Shown here one piece after another: positions 1 through 5,652 of a stretch of DNA of 5,652 nucleotides. The notes under the pieces are model-generated. The model made no database searches and was not told the origin of the DNA. It saw nothing but the letters and a program-made list of their open reading frames with translations. The position numbers and the translations under genes are program-made. This DNA comes from Saprospiraceae bacterium (lineage in GTDB: Bacteria > Bacteroidota > Bacteroidia > Chitinophagales > Saprospiraceae). The stretch covers positions 1-5,652 of the forward strand of contig SLKL01000218.1 in assembly GCA_007134625.1 (NCBI GenBank), in the 5' to 3' direction. How positions within the stretch are numbered: position 1 is the first letter of the stretch; every line of letters begins with the position of its first letter.

Positions 1-600
1 CTTTAAAAGCTCATTAGTAATCATCGGTTGAATCAATTCAGTAAGATTGATTTCTTCAATTTTAAGCTCATAGGGATCTTCTAATTTTGTGGCCAGCAAC
101 AAATTTTCAATTAATGATCCAAGGCGTGTATTTTCTGCCAGTGCTCCGGAGCTAACTTTTATAAGCTGCTCGTTATTGAGCTTTCGTTTCATTATGGTTT
201 CCAATGCCAGTTTTACACTGGCTACAGGGCTCTTTAATTCATGACTTATCGAAAGTAGAAAATTAGTTTTAGTTTTTGAGTTTTGAATGATATCTCGATA
301 CCCCTTATTTATAAACCAAAAACCAATAAACAAACTGATAACAAAAACGAGTGATTCTCCAAAAATCATCAACTGTCTGCGTTCATATCGCTGTTTTAAA
401 TTGGTGTATGATGGATGCTGTAAAAAAGATCTTTCATCTTCGTATTGGTTGTCCGCAATTAGAACTATTCTCAAGAGTTCCTTTTTTGCCGTAAAGGCAT
501 CCTCGTTTTTATCATTTAATAAAATAGTCCACCAGGCAAATGCCAGCAACATGTAAACTATAATAACATAGGACAGAAGTCTTAACTTGTTGTTATTCAT
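1..600 (-). CDS. Sensor histidine kinase, N-terminal part (3' end beyond window)
   Basis: This is the first 200 codons of a membrane-bound two-component histidine kinase, read leftwards from an ATG at 600-598 and still open at position 1. Residues about 7-27 form a first membrane segment (YVIIVYMLLAFAWW core). Residues 28-77 form a short charged loop, probably periplasmic. Residues about 78-97 form a second membrane segment (IFGESLVFVISLFIGFWFI). A HisKA dimerisation domain follows at about 111-175, with the H-box FLLSISHELKSPVASVKLAL; the phospho-acceptor is His120 (codon at 243-241). The downstream helix ENTRLGSLIENLLLATKLE is typical of this domain. The ATP-binding domain would lie left of the window. 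The 50-residue loop matches no sensor domain I recognise, so the signal is unknown. There is no clear Shine-Dalgarno sequence; the start is chosen because it sits directly before the first membrane segment. The gene diverges from the lipoprotein gene at 773. Family assignment is firm; the regulated pathway is unknown. Confidence 0.93.
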   Translation of the reverse strand, partial: MNNNKLRLLSYVIIVYMLLAFAWWTILLNDKNEDAFTAKKELLRIVLIADNQYEDERSFLQHPSYTNLKQRYERRQLMIFGESLVFVISLFIGFWFINKGYRDIIQNSKTKTNFLLSISHELKSPVASVKLALETIMKRKLNNEQLIKVSSGALAENTRLGSLIENLLLATKLEDPYELKIEEINLTELIQPMITNELLK

Positions 601-696
601 TTATAGAGCTAATTAATTAAGAAACTGAAATTAACAATAAAAGTTGAAATAGATATTAATGGAAGGAGAATAAGATTATAAGGTGGTAAGATAAAG

Positions 697-727
697 TTGA
701 CATTACATAAAATTAACACATGTTTTG
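697..727 (+). promoter_or_regulatory. Candidate Bacteroidota-type promoter for the lipoprotein gene
   Basis: A TTG at 697-699 (within TTGACA) is followed after 20 bases by ATGTTTTG at 720-727. The Bacteroidota primary sigma factor favours TTG near -33 and TAnnTTTG near -7 with about 19-21 bases between. The spacing and the TTTG half fit, but the TA half of the -7 box is missing. The site would give a leader of roughly 40 bases before the ATG at 773. It lies in the 172-base divergent spacer, where I found no convincing counterpart for the kinase on the other strand. This is inference from consensus only. Confidence 0.3.
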
Positions 728-772
728 TGAATACTTCATATAAAAAAAAGACCTTTACTTATAAATACTATC

Positions 773-1648
773 ATGGATAAAATTCATTGCTTTTTACTTT
801 CTCTTTTTGTTCTCCTTTTAAGTACCAATTGCAGTAAGCAGATAAGTGTGCCTGATTACCCAGAAACATCTGCTTTTGATATTTCACTTCTTAAGACCAC
901 TGCAAACTTCTTTAATACCTCTGAATATACAGATAATGCCAGGGCGATTCAAGTTGTTGGAGATACCTTGCTTTTTGTTCATTCTCGTGGAAACAATAAG
1001 GTTGTTTCATTTAAATTGGAAACTAAAGGTGATATTGGTTCAGCTGTTTACCTTCATTCTTATTCTACTGAGAATTTTGTTGGAACTACCGATCAAGGAA
1101 ACCACGGTCATGGGTTTTTTATACGCCAGGATGATTTGAGAAGAATGTGGCTATTTAATCGTACTGAAATCTGGGAGTTTGATTTAAAAGAAGCGGGGAA
1201 TATCTCATCCTCAATCTTTTCTGATTATTTAGATTTAGCAGATTATGTGGAGAGGGGGCATGGAATATTTTTTCATCCGGAAGGGATTTATCTCTACATA
1301 GACGACCGAAACAAGGAAATGATTCATCAGTTTAATTTAACAACATCCTGGAGCATAGGCAGCTTAGATGAGTATGTTTCCTTAGATATTTCAGAAAATC
1401 ATGAAGCTGTCCGCGCCGTTACTTTCCATCCCAATGGTGGTGATATGTACTTGCTCGACACTGAACTACAAAAAATACAACAATATAAATTATCCAATCC
1501 ATGGAAAATTGAAACTGCGTCTTTCTATCAGCAGATGTCTGTATCCCTTTCTAATCCCAGATCTTTTGCATGGAATTCTGATGGTAGTAAAGCCTATGTT
1601 ATGAATACAGACGATGGAGTGATTTATGAATTTGCAGTGGGAGATTAG
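773..1648 (+). CDS. Beta-propeller repeat lipoprotein, function unknown
   Basis: This encodes a 291-residue exported protein. Residues 1-19 form a signal peptide (Lys3, hydrophobic core FLLSLFVLLL) ending in LSTNC, so Cys20 (codon 830-832) is the likely lipidated residue; the lipobox is loose, as often in Bacteroidota. The next residues (SKQI) lack the acidic run that exports lipoproteins to the cell surface in some Bacteroidota, so a periplasm-facing location is possible. The mature part has repeats of about 50 residues starting near 56, 112, 162, 213 and 262. The last ones are clearest: FHPEG..YLYIDD..IHQFNL..SW, FHPNGGDMYLLD..IQQYKLSNPWKI and WNSDGSKAYVMNTDDGVIYEF. This resembles the DG-x-K-x-Y-V...V-Y-Q-Y-x-L-S-T-P-W-D-I propeller repeats common in marine bacterial and phage proteins. 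No catalytic motif is evident, and binding or scaffolding is only a guess. There is no Shine-Dalgarno sequence; the ATG directly precedes the signal peptide. Confidence 0.88.
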   Translation: MDKIHCFLLSLFVLLLSTNCSKQISVPDYPETSAFDISLLKTTANFFNTSEYTDNARAIQVVGDTLLFVHSRGNNKVVSFKLETKGDIGSAVYLHSYSTENFVGTTDQGNHGHGFFIRQDDLRRMWLFNRTEIWEFDLKEAGNISSSIFSDYLDLADYVERGHGIFFHPEGIYLYIDDRNKEMIHQFNLTTSWSIGSLDEYVSLDISENHEAVRAVTFHPNGGDMYLLDTELQKIQQYKLSNPWKIETASFYQQMSVSLSNPRSFAWNSDGSKAYVMNTDDGVIYEFAVGD

Positions 1649-1690
1649 AGGATAATTGTTTTTTGCAGTTTCTGTCTATTATCTTATCCT
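1649..1690 (+). terminator. Weak stem-loop after the lipoprotein gene
   Basis: AGGATAA at 1649-1655 pairs perfectly with TTATCCT at 1684-1690, directly after the TAG stop. The loop is 28 bases long, the stem is A+T-rich, and only TTTGG follows rather than a U-run. The inner GATAAT (1651-1656) could pair instead with ATTATC (1678-1683). It is therefore a poor intrinsic terminator. Its position is its main support. Confidence 0.18.
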
Positions 1691-1906
1691 TTGGTTATTA
1701 TTTTAAGTTCTTTTGGCAAATTGCTTGACCTTTGACTGATATTTGACTCTTCTAAAATTAAAATCCAACTTTGCTTGAAATTGGGAATATAAGATAATCT
1801 TACTGTGAATCTGAGTATATGACAAAAATTTAAAATTTTATAGAACAAAACATACATGAATCATAAAGCTATTACGCAAAATGCTTGTAATTTAGCCCTT
1901 TGGATC

Positions 1907-1918
1907 AATTAGCTAATT
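1907..1918. repeat. 12-base perfect palindrome
   Basis: AATTAGCTAATT is a perfect 12-base palindrome, nine bases before the 1928-1948 hairpin. It could be a dimeric regulator site, but in A+T-rich DNA a short palindrome of this kind can arise by chance. It lies more than 300 bases from the nearest downstream start, which argues against a simple operator role. Confidence 0.35.
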
Positions 1919-1927
1919 TAGTATTTA

Positions 1928-1948
1928 ACCTATTTTATTACAATAGGT
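1928..1948. repeat. Perfect 7-bp hairpin beside the palindromic element
   Basis: ACCTATT (1928-1934) and AATAGGT (1942-1948) are exact inverted copies around a 7-base loop. No T-run follows on either strand, so it is not a standard intrinsic terminator. It ends 15 bases before the larger inverted-repeat element and may belong to that element's outer boundary or be unrelated. Confidence 0.4.
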
Positions 1949-1963
1949 ATTGAACAAGATTAG

Positions 1964-2120
1964 GTTCACGCTAAGACGCCAGGCCGCCAAGTTATCGCTA
2001 AGACAATTGAGTAATTCAAAATTTTTTTGCAAGAAACTATGTGTTTTTGATTGCCAAACACCTTGAAATAACCACATATCCTTTGCGTTACTTTGCGCCT
2101 TAGTGGCTTTGCGAGAAATA
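1964..2120. repeat. Palindromic intergenic repeat element (CGCTAAG/CTTTGCG type)
   Basis: Two G+C-richer arms face each other around an A+T-rich centre. The left arm (about 1964-2004) carries CGCTAAGAC twice, at 1969-1977 and 1996-2004. The right arm (about 2080-2120) carries CTTTGCG three times, at 2081-2087, 2091-2097 and 2107-2113, plus GCCTTAGTGG. By hand alignment the left arm matches the reverse complement of the right at about 25 of 35 positions with three small gaps, so the whole could fold as a long imperfect hairpin. The centre has nested stems: TATGTG (2038-2043) with CACATA (2073-2078), and GTGTTT (2041-2046) with AAACAC (2056-2061), which are mutually exclusive. From memory, repeats of this flavour (CGCAAAG / CGCTAAG units) are scattered between genes in many Bacteroidota and other bacteria. 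No transposase is encoded, so if mobile it would be moved in trans. AGGTT occurs just outside both ends (1962-1966, 2122-2126), a weak candidate target duplication. Confidence 0.7.
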
Positions 2121-2255
2121 AAGGTTTTATTATTATCCGATTTTTTGTTATGTACTTAGACTGTGAATAAAATGTAAAGAATAATAATTGAGGAACTCTA
2201 ATGTTTAAATAGATGTATTCAGTTCGTGTTTGATACCAAAATATAACTACCCTCT

Positions 2256-5200
2256 ATGAAGTTGAAAAAAGTTTTTAAAGTAGCAATCGTGCTTTTTCTT
2301 GTTTTTATCGCTTTGCTGATTGCAATCCCTTTAATTTTTAAAGATAGAATTGTAGAATCTATCCGCACTGAAATAAATAAACAAATTGATGCAGAAGTTG
2401 AATTTTCCGATGTCAATATCTCTTTAATCAGAAGTTTTCCTAACCTTAATGTAAGGATTGATGACTTTGGAATTAAAGGAAAAAACGAATTTGAAGGTGT
2501 GCCCTTGGTTGGCACAGAATATGTAGCTGTCACAATTAATTTATCGTCACTGTGGAAACGAAACAGCCCTTTTGAAATCAGAAATCTGATTCTCGAAGGT
2601 ATGGACCTGAATATAATTATGCTTTCAGACGGTAGTGCTAATTACAATATTTTAAAAGATACAGAAGATACGGAGGTCGATGCTGTTGAAGGAGAATCTG
2701 CGGATTTTTCCCTTGATCTAAGATCCTATGAAATCAGAAACGGAAATATTTTCTTTGAGGATTTGGGGGGTGCAAATAAACTTGCAATTTATGAAATCAA
2801 TCACAGGGGAAGTGGAAATTTCTCGGAGGAGGTTTTTACGCTTGAGACACTAACCAATATCAAGGAACTATATTTGTCCTCTGGGGGAATATCTTATCTA
2901 TACGCTTTGCCGGTAGATTGGGCCTTGAATATACTTGCAGATTTTAATACCTCCACATTTGAAGTTGTGCACAATCAGCTGGAGCTAAATAAACTTTTAT
3001 TGAATTTTGAAGGTAAGCTACAGTTATTGGAGGATGATCGCATTGATTTAGATTTAAAGCTTGAAGCTCCCGGCAATGCATTTGAAGAACTGTTTTCTGT
3101 GCTTCCTATAGCTGCATTGGCAGGCCTGGATGATATGGAAATCAGAGGTGGATTTGATTTCAGGACTGCAATTAATGGGTTGTTCTCTGAGGCAGATGAA
3201 ATTTTTCCTGCTATTGACATGAAACTCGAAGTTACCGATGCATTTGTTCGCTATCCTGAAATGGATTTGCCTATTAATGACATACAGATAGACCTTGCAG
3301 TAAATAAACCGGAGGGATCAATGGATGATTTACTAATTGATCTTTCAGTTTTTAAGTTTGACTTGGGTAGCAATCCATTTAGCAGCAGTCTTTTTGTTTC
3401 TAATCCTGTAAGCAATCCTTTTATAAGATCAAATATTGATGGACATATTAATCTCGATGAGTTTTCCAAAGTATTTCCTTTGGAAGGAATGGATCGTCTT
3501 TCAGGTCATGTACAGGCGCTCTTAAATGCTGAATTCAATTGGGAAAATGTAGAAAATGGAGAGTGGGATAACTTAATTTTTAATGGTGATATTGATCTGC
3601 AATCAGTAGTTGTTGCCATGAGTGGTTTTCCCGCAGTAAATATACCTGCTGCCAAAGCAACATTCAATGAAAGAAGCACTACTCTCGGTAGTTCCAGAAT
3701 TGAAATTGGCAGTAGCGATATTTCATTCGAAGGTGATCTGGGCAATATACTGGCTATGTTTGCTGATAACCAACCTTTAAATGGAAACCTGATGATCAGA
3801 TCTCATCTTTTAGATATAGATGAAATGATGCAACTTTTTGCTACAGATAGCGATACAGATGCAGTAAAAATTGAAGATCAGTACAGTGAAAAATCACCTT
3901 TTTTCAATGTTGACATTGATGCCGGAATTAGTGCGGGCAGGATTTTATTTGACTATTTTGAAATAATTGAGGTGAACTCTGAGGTGAATCTGAAACCCCA
4001 TTTACTGCAGTTAAACAATGCATCCTTGATAATTAATGGAAGTGATATCAGGGGCGATTTAGCTCTGGAGAAGTGGTATGAATTCGCAATGTATGGGGAT
4101 AGAATTACGATTGATGCAAATGTTATTTCAGGGCACCTCGATGTGGATGCACTGATGCCTCCTCCCTCAGTCCCTGCAGAAGTCACTGAAGAGCCGGCAA
4201 TGGCAGTAGTTCCTGATTTCCTTTATACTGTTCACCTGAATGGACGTGTGGACAGGTTATCATTTTTTGATATTGAAATGAGTGCCCTAAACACTACCGG
4301 CTATCTTACTGAAAGTGATATTCACATTCACACTTTTAACAGTAGCATTTTTGGTGACCAATTGTCAGGAAGTGGATTTATCGGAAACTATATGAATTAT
4401 GTATTTCTTGACGAAACACTCGTCGGCGAATTGGAGATTACATCCGGTTCATTAAATCTGAATAACTGGATGGAGGCTATGATGACGGATGAGGAGCAAA
4501 CGGAAATTGAAGAAGGTAGTAAGACCATGGATGAAATGGAGGCTGTAGTTGTTCCTGCAAACATTGATTTTGGGATTAAAGGGCGTTTGAACAGATTGCA
4601 GTATTTTGATCTTATTTTTTCTAATGTCAGAGGGGATATCGAGATTAAAGATGCTGCTCTCGCATTGCGTGATTTTGAAGGAGAAATTTTTAACGGAAAA
4701 TTAGGGTTGAACGGACTTTACGACACAGCTGAAGATGACCCTTTTGTTAATATGAAACTTGAAATCCAAAATTTTAACATATCAACAGCCTTTCAGAACA
4801 TGAGAATGTTGGCAGCTGTTGCACCCATTTTCGAATATATGAATGGCTTCATTAACTCCGAGCTGATTATGAACACCAGACTTGGTCAGGGGATGATGCC
4901 TGTTTGGAACTCTTTTAATGCAGAGGGATTTTTTCAAACCATTGAGGCCACTATTATAGATCTTCCCGTCCTGAACCAAATAGGTGAACGTTTAAAAGTC
5001 TCCGAGCTAAAAAGAATTACTTTAGACAATACTGAAAACTGGTTTCAAATCAACAACGGGACATTTGAATTGCGTCCCAGTACACATCAAATTTCCGGTA
5101 CAACCATGGGCTTCAGTGGGACTCATCAGATTGGCGGTGAAATGGATTATTTGATTGAGGCATCTATTCCACAATCTAAAATAGGAAGTTCACCCGCAGG

Positions 5201-5652
5201 GGAGACAGTACAAACAGGCTTGAGATTCATTCAGTCAGAGGCTTCGAGGAGAGGAGTGGATCTTGGAGATGGCTCTAATGTGGATGTTGGAATCGAAGTT
5301 GGTGGAACATTGTTAAATCCTACATTTTCAATTCGCCTTATGGGCGTTTCAACAGGTCAAACCATTTCACAAAAGGTAGAAGATGTTGTAAGAGATCGGA
5401 TTGAAAGGGAAACGGACAGGGTCCGGGACAGGGTTGAGGACGAAGTAAGAGACCGAAGAGATCAAGCTGATTCTATCATACAGGAACAGGCTGACTCTTT
5501 AAGGGAAGTTGCCAGACAGAAAGAGGAAGAATTACGAGAAAAAGCCAAAAAAGAGGCTGAAGCAAGATTAAAAGATTTACTTAAGGATACAACAATTACT
5601 GACCCAGTTGATGATATTAAAGATAGGGTCAGACGTTTTAATCCATTTAGAC
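2256..5652 (+). CDS. AsmA-like inner-membrane-anchored envelope protein (3' end beyond window)
   Basis: One frame stays open for 1132 codons from the ATG at 2256 to the window edge. A basic N-terminus (MKLKK) precedes one membrane segment at about 9-28 (VAIVLFLVFIALLIAIPLIF) without a cleavage site, predicting a signal anchor with the rest in the periplasm. Residues about 30-135 are a classic AsmA N-terminus: an amphipathic helix (RIVESIRTEINKQI), then VEFSDVNISLIRSFPNLNV, a strand-rich stretch, and DGSANYNIL. Tandem strand-rich modules fill about 300-850, and an AsmA C-terminal-type region with LNQIGERL and G-x-x-D-Y-x-I motifs covers about 855-1030. A very charged helix occupies about 1038-1110, followed by KDRVRRFNPFR at the edge; the stop is probably close. 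AsmA/TamB-family proteins in Proteobacteria are implicated in phospholipid movement to, or assembly of, the outer membrane. That role here is inferred from family only. It has no Shine-Dalgarno sequence. The next upstream gene is 607 bases away, so it is probably transcribed on its own or as the first gene of a unit. Confidence 0.9.
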   Translation, partial: MKLKKVFKVAIVLFLVFIALLIAIPLIFKDRIVESIRTEINKQIDAEVEFSDVNISLIRSFPNLNVRIDDFGIKGKNEFEGVPLVGTEYVAVTINLSSLWKRNSPFEIRNLILEGMDLNIIMLSDGSANYNILKDTEDTEVDAVEGESADFSLDLRSYEIRNGNIFFEDLGGANKLAIYEINHRGSGNFSEEVFTLETLTNIKELYLSSGGISYLYALPVDWALNILADFNTSTFEVVHNQLELNKLLLNFEGKLQLLEDDRIDLDLKLEAPGNAFEELFSVLPIAALAGLDDMEIRGGFDFRTAINGLFSEADEIFPAIDMKLEVTDAFVRYPEMDLPINDIQIDLAVNKPEGSMDDLLIDLSVFKFDLGSNPFSSSLFVSNPVSNPFIRSNIDGHINLDEFSKVFPLEGMDRLSGHVQALLNAEFNWENVENGEWDNLIFNGDIDLQSVVVAMSGFPAVNIPAAKATFNERSTTLGSSRIEIGSSDISFEGDLGNILAMFADNQPLNGNLMIRSHLLDIDEMMQLFATDSDTDAVKIEDQYSEKSPFFNVDIDAGISAGRILFDYFEIIEVNSEVNLKPHLLQLNNASLIINGSDIRGDLALEKWYEFAMYGDRITIDANVISGHLDVDALMPPPSVPAEVTEEPAMAVVPDFLYTVHLNGRVDRLSFFDIEMSALNTTGYLTESDIHIHTFNSSIFGDQLSGSGFIGNYMNYVFLDETLVGELEITSGSLNLNNWMEAMMTDEEQTEIEEGSKTMDEMEAVVVPANIDFGIKGRLNRLQYFDLIFSNVRGDIEIKDAALALRDFEGEIFNGKLGLNGLYDTAEDDPFVNMKLEIQNFNISTAFQNMRMLAAVAPIFEYMNGFINSELIMNTRLGQGMMPVWNSFNAEGFFQTIEATIIDLPVLNQIGERLKVSELKRITLDNTENWFQINNGTFELRPSTHQISGTTMGFSGTHQIGGEMDYLIEASIPQSKIGSSPAGETVQTGLRFIQSEASRRGVDLGDGSNVDVGIEVGGTLLNPTFSIRLMGVSTGQTISQKVEDVVRDRIERETDRVRDRVEDEVRDRRDQADSIIQEQADSLREVARQKEEELREKAKKEAEARLKDLLKDTTITDPVDDIKDRVRRFNPFR

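Larger units (their letters stand above)
1649..2255. other. Non-coding spacer between lipoprotein and AsmA-like genes
   Basis: No credible gene is visible in these 607 bases on either strand. The only ATG-led frames I followed are very short, such as 18 codons from 1857. The stretch is A+T-rich except for the G+C-richer arms of the palindromic repeat element at 1964-2120. It also holds the stem after the lipoprotein gene, three TTGAC copies at 1725-1747, a 10-base palindrome at 1831-1840, a 12-base palindrome at 1907-1918 and a perfect hairpin at 1928-1948. The promoter of the AsmA-like gene should lie in the last 130 bases, but I found no good TTG/TAnnTTTG pair there. Confidence 0.7.

Noticed and set aside
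287..556. Plus-strand open frame of 89 codons inside the kinase region
   Set aside because: It lies wholly opposite the kinase coding frame, has low-complexity Ser/Lys-rich content and no recognisable domain. The kinase frame is clearly the real one.
846..1604. Two further plus-strand open frames (846-1139 and 1401-1604) inside the lipoprotein gene
   Set aside because: They overlap the signal-peptide and propeller frame in another phase and show no domain. The propeller repeats prove the frame starting at 773.
1831..1840. TAAAATTTTA palindrome as an operator
   Set aside because: A 10-base A/T-only palindrome is expected by chance in such A+T-rich sequence, and no gene start lies nearby.
1857..1913. 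18-codon ATG-led frame in the spacer
   Set aside because: It is too short, has no ribosome-binding or similarity support, and overlaps the 1907-1918 palindrome. It is expected by chance.
1964..2120. CRISPR array
   Set aside because: The repeated units are 7-9 bases, face in opposite directions in the two arms and lack uniform spacers. The pattern is a palindromic element.
2145..2175. Promoter for the AsmA-like gene (TTG at 2145-2147, TAAAATGT at 2168-2175)
   Set aside because: The spacing of 20 bases fits, but the -7 box matches only the TA and one T of TAnnTTTG, too weak to annotate.
2219..4979. Several reverse-strand open frames of 65-104 codons beneath the AsmA-like gene
   Set aside because: All are antisense to a continuous 1132-codon AsmA-like frame, are Ser/Ile/Leu-rich mirror translations, and have no domain or start signals.
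2256..5652. Possible frameshift or fusion in the long AsmA-like frame
   Set aside because: I translated the whole frame by hand. It has no stop, and AsmA-like character runs continuously from the N-terminal motif to about residue 1030, so there is no sign of a break.

Overview
The window looks like a piece of a Bacteroidota chromosome (a marine or environmental Cytophagia/Flavobacteriia-type organism is my guess; the order cannot be fixed from this sequence). The clues are A+T-rich DNA, starts without Shine-Dalgarno sequences, a Bacteroidota-style AsmA-like giant protein, a HELKSP-type histidine kinase, and a palindromic intergenic repeat built from CGCTAAG/CTTTGCG units.

Layout. Positions 1-600 (minus strand) hold the first 200 codons of a membrane sensor histidine kinase, running off the left edge. 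A 172-base divergent spacer (601-772) separates it from a plus-strand lipoprotein gene (773-1648) whose product is built of about five repeats of the 'DG-Y-PWDI' beta-propeller type. A 607-base non-coding stretch (1649-2255) follows. It contains a weak stem after the lipoprotein gene, a small perfect hairpin, and an inverted-repeat element of about 160 bases. From 2256 to the right edge runs one uninterrupted reading frame of at least 1132 codons. It encodes an inner-membrane-anchored AsmA-like protein with tandem modules of about 105-120 residues, acidic linkers, and a highly charged C-terminal helix. The stop codon lies beyond the window.

Nothing shows that the three genes form one pathway. 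The kinase and the lipoprotein are divergent and could share a control region. The AsmA-like gene is set apart by the repeat-bearing spacer and probably has its own promoter. All three products are envelope proteins: a signal sensor, an anchored propeller, and a probable lipid-handling or envelope-maintenance protein. I see no CRISPR, tRNA, rRNA, transposase, phage gene or defence system. The points most worth a second look are the modular build of the AsmA-like protein, the apparent closed five-blade propeller, and the intergenic palindromic repeat.
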